The translations under genes and the position numbers were made by a program. Shown piece after piece: positions 51,544 through 60,672 of a stretch of DNA of 64,000 nt. Each line of letters starts with the position of its first letter. The stretch's first letter is position 1. The DNA comes from Parafrigoribacterium mesophilum. GTDB taxonomy: Bacteria > Actinomycetota > Actinomycetes > Actinomycetales > Microbacteriaceae. Location: the NCBI RefSeq assembly GCF_039652555.1, contig NZ_JBDJAF010000001.1, positions 992,001 to 1,056,000 on the forward strand, written 5' to 3'. The notes beneath the pieces were generated by a model, which saw only the letters and a list, made by a program, of their open reading frames with translations, did no database searches and was not told the DNA's origin.

Positions 51544-53067
51544 ATGGGCTTCATGGATCAGGTGGTACCAGGGCAGAGCATGACGATCGGATCGCTCGTC
51601 GGCGATGAGGAGTGGACCGATCATGCTGGATCCTTTGACGTCGTCGACCCGGGTCGTCTGAGCGATATCGTCGGCACCGTCGCCACCGCCTCGGCGTCCG
51701 ACATTGACCGCGTTGTCAGTGTCGCGGCACGCGCTCAAACCGGCTGGCGGGCGCAGAACGTGGCGGAGCGCTCCGCGCTCTTGGTGCGCGCCGCGAGCGA
51801 ACTCGAGGAGAACAGCGAGCAACTGGCGATCCTCCTCACCCGCGAGAATGGATCGGTTCTGCCCATCTCGAGGCGGGAGATCCTCTCGGCGGCGCAGATG
51901 CTGCGCTTCGCGGCGGATGCGGGGCTGGAGCTTCTCGGTGACGGGGAGCTCTTCACCGACCCTGAGAGTTGGGTGCGCATCAGGCGTCAACCGTTCGGAG
52001 TCGTCGGTTGCATCGTCCCGTGGAACGCACCGGTTATTCTCACGGCACAGAAGATCGGCCACGCCCTGGTCGCGGGCAACACCGTGATCGTGAAACCGTC
52101 ACCCTTCGCTCCACTAACGGTGTCGCTCATCCTCAGACGGCTGGCGAGTTTCTTCCCGCCAGGGGTCATCAACGTCGTGCACGGCGATGGCGACGTCGGT
52201 TCCGCCCTGGTCGCACATCGCGACGTTCGTAAGATCTCGTTTACCGGCGGCGGGGCGACCGCCAAGCTCATCATGCGGTCGGCGGCAGACTCGCTCACCA
52301 AGATCCACTTCGAACTCGGCGGAAACGATCCCGCCATGGTTCTCGACGACGCCGATGTCGAATTCGCGGCAGATCGGATCACCGCCCAGGCGTTCCGACG
52401 CTCAGGTCAGGTGTGCTTCGCCATCAAACGCGTCTACGTGCCGCGCGCTATGGCCGGCGACCTCGGCGAGGCGATCCTCGAACGAGTTGGCCGCATCGCC
52501 GTGGGGCACGGCCTCGACCCGGAGGCAACCATGGGTCCGCTCAACAATCAGCAGCAGTTCGAAAAAATCCGCGGGATCAACGACCGGCTGACGGCCGCCG
52601 GCGCGAAGATCACGACGACCGGTCGGGCGCTCCACCCCGAGGAGTGGGAGAACGGTCACTACCTCCGCCCGGCAGTGGTTCTGGATGCCGACCCCACGGA
52701 TCAAATAGTCACGGAAGAGCAATTCGGCCCAATCCTCCCCATCGTCAGCTACGACACCGAGGACGAGGCAGTCGCCATGGCGAACGGGACCGAGTACGGA
52801 CTCGGTTCATCCGTCTGGTCGTCGGACCCCGAGCGGGCGGTCGCGTTCGCGTCACGCATCCAGGCCGGGATGACCTTCATCAACGAGCACGGCCTGTCCG
52901 CGCTCGGCCAGAAGCACGTGCCGTTCGGCGGAATCAAACAGAGCGGCATGGGCTGGGAGAACTCCCCGTCGGGTCTCGCGGAGTACCTCGAGTTCCACAG
53001 CATCACTTTCCACAATGTTGACTCTCACGGCAAAGTTGACTCTCACAGCGCCGACGGCGTGAAGTGA
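51544..53067 (+). CDS. Aldehyde dehydrogenase family protein
   Basis: 507-residue NAD(P)-dependent aldehyde oxidiser. Substrate-channel block VGCIVPWNAPVILTAQKIG, GNTVIVKPS, ISFTGGGATAKLI, HFELGGNDP (Glu257) and SGQVCFAIKRVYV (catalytic Cys291), then FGPILPIVSY and FGGIKQSGMGWENS. The C-terminus carries a small duplication (see repeat entry). No strong ribosome binding site before the ATG. The stop overlaps the TPP-enzyme start (GTGA), so the two probably act in series: a 2-oxo acid is decarboxylated and the aldehyde oxidised. Confidence 0.9.
   Translation: MGFMDQVVPGQSMTIGSLVGDEEWTDHAGSFDVVDPGRLSDIVGTVATASASDIDRVVSVAARAQTGWRAQNVAERSALLVRAASELEENSEQLAILLTRENGSVLPISRREILSAAQMLRFAADAGLELLGDGELFTDPESWVRIRRQPFGVVGCIVPWNAPVILTAQKIGHALVAGNTVIVKPSPFAPLTVSLILRRLASFFPPGVINVVHGDGDVGSALVAHRDVRKISFTGGGATAKLIMRSAADSLTKIHFELGGNDPAMVLDDADVEFAADRITAQAFRRSGQVCFAIKRVYVPRAMAGDLGEAILERVGRIAVGHGLDPEATMGPLNNQQQFEKIRGINDRLTAAGAKITTTGRALHPEEWENGHYLRPAVVLDADPTDQIVTEEQFGPILPIVSYDTEDEAVAMANGTEYGLGSSVWSSDPERAVAFASRIQAGMTFINEHGLSALGQKHVPFGGIKQSGMGWENSPSGLAEYLEFHSITFHNVDSHGKVDSHSADGVK
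53017..53052 (+). repeat. 18-bp in-frame duplication at the ALDH 3' end
   Basis: GTTGACTCTCAC occurs at 53017-53028 and 53035-53046, period 18. It encodes VDSHGK followed by VDSHSA just before the stop, beyond the conserved ALDH fold. A similar string (TTGACACTGACTCTCACTG) is at 56647-56665 between the two LeuC-like genes. Confidence 0.5.
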
Positions 53068-54806
53068 GCGGGGCCGCCGAGGACACCACCTCGGACGCCT
53101 TGATCGCCGCGCTCGCCCAGGCCGGTGTCTCGATTATTTTCGGCAACCTGGGAAGCGACCATCCTGGCGTGATCGAAGCGCTGGCTAGGGCCAGGTCTCG
53201 TGGCGAGGAGGTGCCAGCCGTCGTTATCTGCCCGCACGAGACCACCGCCATGAGCGCCGCGCACGGGTACGCCCTGGCCACCGGGGAAGCCCAGGCGGTC
53301 TTCGTGCACACCGATGTTGGCACGGCGAATCTCGGGGGAAGCGTGCACAACGCGGCGCGCTCCCGTATGCCGGTCTTCGTTTTCGCCGGACTCACCCCGT
53401 ACTCGCTGGAGGGTGAGCTGCCGGGAACCCGCAACAGCCACGTCAACCATCTTCAAGACGTCCACGACCAACACGGGCTCGTGCGGCCGTATGTCAAGTG
53501 GAGCTACGACATCCACACCGGCACCAACGTCAAGCAGCTCGTGTTCCGCGCCCTGCAGATTGCGAACAGCGCACCACGCGGGCCGGTCTACCTCACCGGC
53601 GCCCGCGAGGTGCTCGCCCAGCCGGTGCAGACTCGAGAACTCGCCGCCGAGCGCTGGCAGCCGATTTCACCAATTCCGGCGCCGGCCGGTTTCACCACTG
53701 AGCTCATCGAGGCGATCGCCGCGGCCCGCTTCCCGCTCCTGATCACCTCCCATCTCGGCAGCAACCCGAGTGCGGTGAGCAAACTCGTCAGCTTCGCGGA
53801 GGCGATGGGTGTCGGCATCGTGGAGACTACCCCGTCGGCCATGAACTTCCCGGCCAACCATCCGCTGCACCTCGGCTATGTCGTCGACGAGCTGATCAGT
53901 GAAGCCGATGTCATTGTGGCCGTCGACACCGACAGTCCCTGGATCATCTCGCGGTGCGCACCCGCGGAGGGGGCCCGTGTGTTCTTCATCGATCCCGACC
54001 CGCTCAAGGAGGATTTGCCGCTGTGGTACATGGAGTCCGACCGCTTCATCCGTGCGGACAGTGAGGCGCTGCTCGACCAGCTCATCGAATTGCTGCCATC
54101 GGCGGACCGCGCCGGCGGCACGGTGCGGACTGAGCGGTTCACCGCGATCCACAACGAGCAGCGCTCCGCTTGGGAAGCGCACCGCGCATCCGCCGCCACC
54201 ACGCTCAGCACCGAAGCAGTGTGCGCGGTGCTCGGCCGGCTCATCGATGACGACACGGTGGTACTCAACGAGGCGATCACTAATTCGGGCATCATCGCAC
54301 GCTTCCTGCCCAGGGTGAAACCCGGGACGATGTTCGCCAACGCCGGCACCTCGCTCGGCTGGAGCGGAGGGGCCGCCGTCGGCATCAAGCTGGCAAGACC
54401 GGACAGCACGGTTGTCAGCCTCGTGGGTGACGGAACCTATTTCCTCACCGTGCCATCATCCACGTACTGGGTTGCACAGCACTATTCGGCGCCCGTTCTC
54501 ACCATCATCCTCGACAACGGCGGCTGGAACGCCACGAAGCAGAATCTGATCAAGCAACACCCGACGGGGACCGCAAACAGCGACGACCGATATTGGGTCA
54601 ATCTCGCCCAGTCCGCCGATCTGCCCGGAATCGCACGTGCGGCCGGCGGCGCCTTCGCCGCGACGGTGCGCACCATCGCCGAACTCGAGCCGACGCTCAT
54701 TGAGGCGCTCGCGCAGGTGCGCAGCGGACAGGCTGCCGTCGTGAGCATCCGGCTGCCCGCCATTTCGAGCCAACCCGACGAGGCGGCAGGACCTCGGCAG
54801 CGTTGA
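53064..54806 (+). CDS. Thiamine diphosphate-dependent enzyme (acetolactate synthase/decarboxylase type)
   Basis: 580 residues with the three-domain POX fold: PYR domain with the activating Glu in ICPHETTAMSAAHGYA, central domain (about 200-330), and PP domain with LVGDGTYFLTVPSSTYW through LTIILDNGGWN, the GDG...N ThDP-Mg motif. GTG start overlaps the ALDH stop. Probably a 2-oxo acid decarboxylase feeding the ALDH, but a carboligase is possible; substrate not inferable. It converges on the aconitase-type operon. Confidence 0.85.
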   Translation: MSGAAEDTTSDALIAALAQAGVSIIFGNLGSDHPGVIEALARARSRGEEVPAVVICPHETTAMSAAHGYALATGEAQAVFVHTDVGTANLGGSVHNAARSRMPVFVFAGLTPYSLEGELPGTRNSHVNHLQDVHDQHGLVRPYVKWSYDIHTGTNVKQLVFRALQIANSAPRGPVYLTGAREVLAQPVQTRELAAERWQPISPIPAPAGFTTELIEAIAAARFPLLITSHLGSNPSAVSKLVSFAEAMGVGIVETTPSAMNFPANHPLHLGYVVDELISEADVIVAVDTDSPWIISRCAPAEGARVFFIDPDPLKEDLPLWYMESDRFIRADSEALLDQLIELLPSADRAGGTVRTERFTAIHNEQRSAWEAHRASAATTLSTEAVCAVLGRLIDDDTVVLNEAITNSGIIARFLPRVKPGTMFANAGTSLGWSGGAAVGIKLARPDSTVVSLVGDGTYFLTVPSSTYWVAQHYSAPVLTIILDNGGWNATKQNLIKQHPTGTANSDDRYWVNLAQSADLPGIARAAGGAFAATVRTIAELEPTLIEALAQVRSGQAAVVSIRLPAISSQPDEAAGPRQR

Positions 54807-54824
54807 GTCACTGCCGCGAGCCGG

Positions 54825-55367
54825 CTACTTGCCCAGGGCCCAGTCGGGACGCGAGGCCACCAGGTTGATCAGTCCGCCCATGGCGAGCATGTCCAGCAGG
54901 AACGGATCCGCCGGTGTCGCATGGCGAACCTCGCCGGTAGTCAGGTTCGAGAACAAGCCCTCCGCGATGTCGATGACGAGCTGATCGCCGTCACTGACGA
55001 GATCGGTGATGCCCTCGAACTCGAACGGGGGCAGCCCCACCTCGAAGCAGTTGCGATAAAAGGTGCGGGCAAAGGTGTCGGCGGCGACGCAGCCGATTCC
55101 CGTGGCCTTCAGCGCCTTGGTGGCAATGGCACGACCCGACGATTGGCCGAAGTGCTTGCCTGCCACCACGATGTCACCCGGCTGCACCTCAAGCGGGAAC
55201 GCCGGGTTCAGGTCCTCGAGGACGTGCCGGACGATCTCCTCCATCGGGTCGAAGACGTACTGCGTCTTCACCAGCCGGTCGGTGGGGATGTTGTCGCCGA
55301 ACTTCCAGCACCTTCCCTCGAACCGGGTCTGTCCATCGGTCGTTTTCGACGTGTTCACGATAGTCAC
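54825..55367 (-). CDS. LeuD-like small subunit, aberrant (pair 1)
   Basis: 180-residue swivel domain of the aconitase superfamily: WKFGDNIPTDRLVKTQYVF, GDIVVAGKHFGQSSGR, FARTFYRNCFEVGLPPFEF. The usual GxNFGxGSSREHA motif, whose Arg binds substrate, is changed to GKHFGQSSGRAIA, so the SREH element is lost. The GTG at 55367 overlaps the large-subunit stop; GTG at 55358 has better ribosome binding spacing. Partner of the cluster-less large subunit 55364-56632. Leucine biosynthesis is unlikely. Confidence 0.82.
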   Translation of the reverse strand: MTIVNTSKTTDGQTRFEGRCWKFGDNIPTDRLVKTQYVFDPMEEIVRHVLEDLNPAFPLEVQPGDIVVAGKHFGQSSGRAIATKALKATGIGCVAADTFARTFYRNCFEVGLPPFEFEGITDLVSDGDQLVIDIAEGLFSNLTTGEVRHATPADPFLLDMLAMGGLINLVASRPDWALGK

Positions 55368-56632
55368 CCTCTCGCCGTTGACATGAATTGACGTGGATCG
55401 GCGATGTGGCCGTCCACGGCGGCCGCGGCCACCGTGAGCGCCGACGCGAGGTACATCGAGGCCTTGGGGCTTCCGTTTCGGCCGGGGAAGTTCCGGGCGT
55501 GGGTGGAGATCATCGCCTCGCCCGCGGCCATCGCCCCCATATTCGCGGCCTGGTTCGATCCGGTGCTCGCCGGGAACCAGGTGGCGCCGGCCTCATGCAG
55601 CTCCTGAACCAATCCGGCACGCAGTGCCTCGGTGAACACCTCCCGGCTAGACGGCACGATGTTGAACAGCACATCCGGGTGCACGCGACGTCCGCGCAAC
55701 ACCTCCGCCGCCATCCGGATGTCCTCCATCCGTCCGCCGCCGTGGCCGCCGAGTTCGGCCCACTGGATCGGGGTGCCGACGATCGAGTCGATCGGTTTCG
55801 TGTTGCCGACGGTCGGCGGGCATGCGACTTGGGGATCCAGTTGCGACAAATCGAACTCGCGGACGGTCACCGCCTCGCCGGCGTCGCTGAACTCCATCAG
55901 GTCCAGGTCGCCTCCCGGCAGGGTCTTGACGAACGCCCTCGTGGTGTCGTCGGGTTCCACGAACCCGCACTTGGCGCCCAGGTCGACGCACAGCAACGGA
56001 AAGAGCCACCGGTCCCAGAATGAGAGACCCTTGATGTAGGGTCCGCTGAACTCGAGGGCCTTATAGATGAGGGACCCCTCGCCCAGTTGGTTGACCAACC
56101 ACAGGGCCACATCCCGTGCCGTGGTTCCCGCCGGGGGTACGCCGTTCAGCACGATGCGCACGGTCTCCGGCACCTTGAACCACGCCTTGCCGTAGGGCAG
56201 CACGGTGCCGGCGTGGGAGTCGTTGCCGAGCGCCACGGCCAGTGCGCCCACCGACCCGTGCACCGGCGTGTGGCTATCGGAGCCGACGACGATCATGCCC
56301 GGCTGAATCATGCCGCGGCGCATGGCGACGTGGTGGATGTTCCCGCTGCCGCAGTCGAACAGGCTGATGCCGTGCTTACGCGCCCAGGATCGATTGTGCT
56401 GGAGCACCTCGGCCTGGTGTTCGGTGGGCGGGGAAAAGTGGTGGTCGAAGACCAGCACGACCCGCTTGGGGTCGGGGATGGGCAGCCCGACTTTCTCCTC
56501 GTAGACCTTCGAGGTGAGGTATCCGCTCAGGTCGTGCATGATGAGGCGGTCGACCTTGGCGACGACGACCTCGCCGGGCTCCACCTTCTGCCTGCCACTC
56601 GCGCGCGCGAGGATCTTCTCCACCAGGTTCAT
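55364..56632 (-). CDS. LeuC-like large subunit lacking Fe-S cysteines (pair 1)
   Basis: 422-residue aconitase-superfamily protein. It keeps the substrate/catalytic elements VFDHHFSPPTEHQAE, GNIHHVAMRRGMIQPG, VVGSDSHTPVHGSVGALA and THARNFPGRNG. But the three [4Fe-4S] ligands are gone: the IGSC position reads NIVPSS and the PGCGAC position reads PASTGS. ATG at 56630-56632 with GAGG upstream. It is next to an intact-cysteine paralogue (56676-57938). It probably performs a related hydratase or isomerase reaction without a cluster, or has a non-enzymatic role; inferred. Confidence 0.85.
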   Translation of the reverse strand: MNLVEKILARASGRQKVEPGEVVVAKVDRLIMHDLSGYLTSKVYEEKVGLPIPDPKRVVLVFDHHFSPPTEHQAEVLQHNRSWARKHGISLFDCGSGNIHHVAMRRGMIQPGMIVVGSDSHTPVHGSVGALAVALGNDSHAGTVLPYGKAWFKVPETVRIVLNGVPPAGTTARDVALWLVNQLGEGSLIYKALEFSGPYIKGLSFWDRWLFPLLCVDLGAKCGFVEPDDTTRAFVKTLPGGDLDLMEFSDAGEAVTVREFDLSQLDPQVACPPTVGNTKPIDSIVGTPIQWAELGGHGGGRMEDIRMAAEVLRGRRVHPDVLFNIVPSSREVFTEALRAGLVQELHEAGATWFPASTGSNQAANMGAMAAGEAMISTHARNFPGRNGSPKASMYLASALTVAAAAVDGHIADPRQFMSTARG

Positions 56633-56675
56633 TTCCGGCCTCCGATGTTGACACTGACTCTCACTGCGCCCACCC

Positions 56676-57938
56676 TCACTCCAGGACCAGACCTGGATTG
56701 GTGATGACACCACGAATGGCTGACACCGCTGCCGTGGCGGGACTGCTCAGGTAGATGCTGGATTGGTAGCTGCCCATGCGGCCCCGGAAGTTGCGGTTGG
56801 CGGTGGAGAGGGTGACCTCGCCGTCCGCCATCGCGCCACCGTTGCCGGCGCACGCGCCGCAGCCTGGGTTGGTGATCATGGCGCCGGCCTCGATGAGCGT
56901 CGTGATGATGCCGTCCGCGGCCGCCTTCGCCATCACCTTGGCCGACGCGGGGGTGACGACAAGCCGAACTCCTTTGGCAACCTTGTGTCCGGCAAGGTAC
57001 TTGGCCGCGATCGCGAGGTCGTCATACTTGGCGTTCGCGCACGAGCCGATGAACACCTGGTCGAGCTTCATGCCGGCGACCTCGTCGACCGACACCACAT
57101 TGTCGACTGTGTGGGGAACGGCAATCTGCGGCGCGAGCGAGCGCCCGTCCACAGTGACCACCTGTCGGTACTGCGCGTCGGCATCCGGCAACAGCGGGTC
57201 GATGCTGGCAAGGTCGACGCCGGCCTCCGCGAGATACCGTTCCGTTTCCCGGTCGGTGGGCACGTAGGCGTTCTTCGCGCCCATCTCCATGGCGAGGTTG
57301 CACAGCGTCATCCGCTCCGACACGGTCAATTGTTCGACATACGACCCGTGGAACTCCACCGAGCAGTAGGTCGCGCCGTCGGCGGTGAGGTCGCCGATCA
57401 GCTTGAGCATCACATCCTTCGGATAGGTGCCGGCCGGGAGCGGGCCGTCGATCACGATCTTGATCGACTCCGGCACCCGCAGCCAGAGCTTGCCGGTCAC
57501 CCAGGCCGCCGTGATCTCGCTGAAGCCCACCCCGGTGCCGAAGGCGCCGAGTGCGCCGTAGATGGTCGAGTGGGAGTCGGTGCCGATGATCAGCTCGCCG
57601 GGACGGACGAGGCCATTCTCCATGAGCACGATATGGGCGATACCGGCGTTCACGTCGTAGAAGTTCTTGATGCCCATTTTGTCGGCGAAGTCGCGGGACA
57701 GTTGGTGGTCGGCGGCCGTCTTCGCCGTTTGTGCGGGCGAGACATGATCCATCACCATCGCGATCCGATCGGGATCGAACAGCTTCTCGACACCCATGCG
57801 CTCCAGAGTCCTGATGCACCGCCAGCTGGCGGTGTGGCTCATGTAAAGGTCGGGGTAGGCATCCACGATCTGACCGGGGACGACGTCCTTCACTCCCGAG
57901 GCACGCTCCAGCGCTTTGACTGCGAATGTCTTGCTCAT
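56676..57938 (-). CDS. 3-isopropylmalate dehydratase-type large subunit (pair 2)
   Basis: 420-residue [4Fe-4S] hydro-lyase subunit of the LeuC/HacA type. MDHVSPAQTAKTA, GIAHIVLMENGLVRPGELIIG, GTDSHSTIYGALGAFGTG, QVFIGSCANAKYDDL (first cluster Cys), NPGCGACAGNGGAM (second and third Cys) and ANRNFRGRMG. ATG has AAGGAGA seven bases upstream. Coupled to its small subunit by ATGA overlap. In this catabolic setting it likely isomerises or hydrates a dicarboxylic intermediate other than isopropylmalate. Confidence 0.88.
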   Translation of the reverse strand: MSKTFAVKALERASGVKDVVPGQIVDAYPDLYMSHTASWRCIRTLERMGVEKLFDPDRIAMVMDHVSPAQTAKTAADHQLSRDFADKMGIKNFYDVNAGIAHIVLMENGLVRPGELIIGTDSHSTIYGALGAFGTGVGFSEITAAWVTGKLWLRVPESIKIVIDGPLPAGTYPKDVMLKLIGDLTADGATYCSVEFHGSYVEQLTVSERMTLCNLAMEMGAKNAYVPTDRETERYLAEAGVDLASIDPLLPDADAQYRQVVTVDGRSLAPQIAVPHTVDNVVSVDEVAGMKLDQVFIGSCANAKYDDLAIAAKYLAGHKVAKGVRLVVTPASAKVMAKAAADGIITTLIEAGAMITNPGCGACAGNGGAMADGEVTLSTANRNFRGRMGSYQSSIYLSSPATAAVSAIRGVITNPGLVLE

Positions 57939-58447
57939 CGACCGGTCTCCTTTGCAATGCTGGCCATCAACTGCGGGATCAGCCCGCCGCTCTCGAGGAT
58001 GTCTCGGAGCATCGGCGGATAGGGGGCGAACGGAAACTCCCGGTCCCCCACGCTCACGATCCCCGCGTGGTAGTCGACCCAGACGTCCTGACCGTCCTCG
58101 ATGGCATCCACCGCGTCCGGGCATTCGACCGCCACGAGGCCGGTGTTGATGGCGTTTCGGAAGAACACCCTGGAATACGAGCGGGCCACCACCGCCGTCA
58201 CGCCCGCGCCAATGAGACACGTCGAGGCCTGTTCCCTGGCGCTTCCGCAGCCGAAGTTGCTGCCGCCGACGACGACGCGGCTCGCGAAGAGGCGCTGCTG
58301 CACCTCCTCGCCGAGCGGCTCGAAGGCGTGCTTGCCCAATTCCACCGGGTCGATGCTCACCAGATACCTGCCCGGGATGATGACGTCCGTGTTGACGTTG
58401 TCTCCGAACACAATGCTTGGTCCGCCAAGGCGTGGCGTGGATGTCAT
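57935..58447 (-). CDS. 3-isopropylmalate dehydratase-type small subunit (pair 2)
   Basis: 170-residue LeuD-type swivel domain: FGDNVNTDVIIPGRYL, VVVGGSNFGCGSAREQAS (canonical substrate-Arg motif retained), VVARSYSRVFFRNAINTGL. AAGGA stands about 6 bases before the ATG. Forms the heterodimer with 56676-57938. Unlike the small subunit of pair 1 it looks functionally normal. Confidence 0.9.
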   Translation of the reverse strand: MTSTPRLGGPSIVFGDNVNTDVIIPGRYLVSIDPVELGKHAFEPLGEEVQQRLFASRVVVGGSNFGCGSAREQASTCLIGAGVTAVVARSYSRVFFRNAINTGLVAVECPDAVDAIEDGQDVWVDYHAGIVSVGDREFPFAPYPPMLRDILESGGLIPQLMASIAKETGR

Positions 58448-58479
58448 GTCATTCCTTTCCTTCGTGGCTGGGCTGGTCG

Positions 58480-59559
58480 TCACGGAGTGGTGTCCTCCAG
58501 GAACCAATCCGTCGGAACGACGTGCCCGAGGTCGAGCTTCTCCGCGAGTTCGAGAACCCGTGCACCGACGGCCCCGAACTGGATGCCCATGCCGGTGTTG
58601 TTTGCGAAGACGGTGATCTCCTCGGGGCTCTGACGGACGGGCGCCGGATCGATGAGCACGTCTCCGAGTTCGCGGATCTGCTCCCAGGTCAACCTGCCGC
58701 GCTCGACCGGCCCCAAGATGTCGAATTGCTTGTCGTGGTGCACCTGCTCGCGGGAGAACACGACGATGTGATCGGCCCTGTCGAACGTCGTGTCGTCGAG
58801 TTCGCGACGCGTGGCCGTCCCGTCCGGAGAGGTGATGCACGTCACGTGCGTGCCCGGTTCCAGCCAGGTGCCATCGAAGCACGGCTCCATGGCGGCGGTG
58901 GCGGCCGTGACGATCTGGCAGCCGGCCACGGCATCCTGCGGCTGGCTCACCGCGACAACCTTGCGGCCGCTGCGCGTGCTCCACTGCGTGGCGAACTTCT
59001 CTCGGTTGGCGGCGGTCGGGCTGTAGACGCGGATCTCCTCGATGCCGGGACGCACCAGCAGCAGGTGCTCCAGGTGTGCGGCAGCCTGCCAGCCCGACCC
59101 GAACATGCCCGCCACCCGGGCGTCGGGATTGCTGAGTTCACGGATGCCCAGCGCGGAGGTGGCACCAACCCGCATCTTTTGAATGAAGCTGTCGTGGATC
59201 ATCGCGAGGGGCTCGAGGGTGGTGAGGCTGAACAGGGTCACCAGTCCCACATAACGGTTCCCGGGCGCGGCCGGGATCAGTCGCCGCCGCTGCTCACCGG
59301 TGGGGAGCGTCTCGACACCGGCGATGTCCGAGGTGATGCGGGTCCCCCAGACGCCGCTGGAGACGTTGCCGCCCTCCTGGGACTTGAAGCGGAACCGGAA
59401 TCCCGGGTACCGGGCATCCTCGATGGGGAAGTAGGTGTGGTTCCGGGGGCGATTCGCGCCCTTTCCTTCCGCCAGTTCCCGGTAGGCGACTTCCAGGACG
59501 GCCTGGGTTTCCTCCGCCGTGAGCACCTGTTCAACGTCGGCGTTCGATAAGACTCTCAT
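58480..59559 (-). CDS. Ornithine cyclodeaminase/mu-crystallin-family protein
   Basis: 359-residue NAD(P)-binding protein of the OCD family. N-terminal dimer domain with SFIQKMRVGATSALGIREL, Rossmann domain AGMFGSGWQAAAHLEHLLLV, and IVTAATAAMEPCFDGTWLEPG followed by HVTCITSPDG. Family members are ornithine cyclodeaminases, ketimine reductases, alanine dehydrogenases or opine-forming reductases; here a role on an imine or amino acid produced by the creatinase-like hydrolases is plausible. AGGGAG is 10 bases before the ATG. Fifty-four bases downstream of the second M24-like gene. Confidence 0.88.
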   Translation of the reverse strand: MRVLSNADVEQVLTAEETQAVLEVAYRELAEGKGANRPRNHTYFPIEDARYPGFRFRFKSQEGGNVSSGVWGTRITSDIAGVETLPTGEQRRRLIPAAPGNRYVGLVTLFSLTTLEPLAMIHDSFIQKMRVGATSALGIRELSNPDARVAGMFGSGWQAAAHLEHLLLVRPGIEEIRVYSPTAANREKFATQWSTRSGRKVVAVSQPQDAVAGCQIVTAATAAMEPCFDGTWLEPGTHVTCITSPDGTATRRELDDTTFDRADHIVVFSREQVHHDKQFDILGPVERGRLTWEQIRELGDVLIDPAPVRQSPEEITVFANNTGMGIQFGAVGARVLELAEKLDLGHVVPTDWFLEDTTP

Positions 59560-59613
59560 GCTTGGCTAACTCCCTGTGTATGGATGGGTCGTGTGTGTCT
59601 GCACGAGCGTCCC

Positions 59614-60669
59614 CTAGTCGGACGACGTCGTGAGCAGCTCGGCACCGGTTGCGGTGATGAGGACCGTTTCGGCGACAACCGAGCGGGCGTTTCCGGAGTG
59701 CAGCACCTCCAGCGACAGCACCACAACCTCGCCAGCTTCGGGCGTGCGACGGTGGTGTTCGGCCGACAGCAGTTCGCCGTTCGTTGCCATGTCGGCCTGA
59801 TTGACACACCGCAGTTCCCAGACGGCGTCATCGGGAAGGTTGACGAGTTCGCGCTCGGCGGCCGCGGTGAGACTGTCCCAGGAGGCGCCGGGGCGCACCG
59901 AGCGAATGACAGCGTCGAGCGCCGTCGGCATCACTCGCAGCAGTGGCGTCTGGCCGCCGGTTGCCACCAGTCGACTTGCGTGCGGCCACCCGTGCCGGTA
60001 TTCCCCGGTCGCCTGGAGACAGAGCAGTCCGTCGTCGGTCAGGTCGGTCTGGATTGCCACGTCGGTGAAGCCACCACCACGGATGTCCCGCTCGAGCAGC
60101 GCGATCCGCTCGGTCGTCGACAGCCCGGGTGCCGACGCGGTGTCCAGGGCGTCGCTGAGGATCGCGGCGCCTGTCCGTAAGAGCGCGGTTTCGGCCGGCG
60201 AGGGAAAGGCCCGCTGATCGCGCACGAGGGACCCGAGCATCCGCAGGTCCCATCCCGGGAGGGCCTCACGAACCTCGTCCACGATCGAAGCGGGCCACAG
60301 CTCAGCGTCAACGAGGCCGAGCGCTCCCGTCGCACCTTCGGCTACCAGCCCGGTCACCAGTTCACCGAACGTCTTACCGGAGCGCAGGTCGGTCATGGTC
60401 GAGGTCAGTCGCATCCAGCTGTGCACCCGCTGCGAGAGCTTGGTCAGCAAGAGAGCTGGGCCCTGCGCTGGGACCGCGACGACGCCCTCGTTCCAATAGA
60501 TGCAGAGGTTGGTGAGATAGCCGATGTCGTCGGAGCGGAACACGTCGCCATAGACAAGGGCGAAATCGAGTCCCTGCTCCGCCATGACCGACTGAATCGC
60601 AGCGATCCGCCCGTCCCACTCCGCATCGGCGATCTCCGACCGGTCCCGCACCACGAGTCCGCGTTTCAC
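59614..60669 (-). CDS. Creatinase/M24-like protein, degenerate, paralogue 2
   Basis: 351-residue pita-bread-fold protein, shorter than typical. N-terminal creatinase-type domain: RIAAIQSVMAEQGLDFALVY, DIGYLTNLCIYWNEG, DAELWPASIVDEV. The C-terminal domain begins FPSPAETALLRTGAAILSDA. None of the Asp-Asp-His-Glu-Glu metal ligands of M24 peptidases can be placed with confidence, so it is not expected to be a metallopeptidase. GTG start at 60669 with AAGGGATG upstream. Three bases after the first M24-like gene; the two may form a heteromer. Confidence 0.75.
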   Translation of the reverse strand: MKRGLVVRDRSEIADAEWDGRIAAIQSVMAEQGLDFALVYGDVFRSDDIGYLTNLCIYWNEGVVAVPAQGPALLLTKLSQRVHSWMRLTSTMTDLRSGKTFGELVTGLVAEGATGALGLVDAELWPASIVDEVREALPGWDLRMLGSLVRDQRAFPSPAETALLRTGAAILSDALDTASAPGLSTTERIALLERDIRGGGFTDVAIQTDLTDDGLLCLQATGEYRHGWPHASRLVATGGQTPLLRVMPTALDAVIRSVRPGASWDSLTAAAERELVNLPDDAVWELRCVNQADMATNGELLSAEHHRRTPEAGEVVVLSLEVLHSGNARSVVAETVLITATGAELLTTSSD

Positions 60670-60672
60670 GAC

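Noticed and set aside
50644..52062. 472-codon minus frame across gnd and the ALDH start
   Set aside because: Antisense of conserved genes and crosses their boundary; no motif.
54825..58447. Leucine biosynthesis (leuCD) as the role of the two aconitase-type pairs
   Set aside because: No leuA or leuB nearby, one pair lacks cluster ligands, and the operon is catabolic in content.
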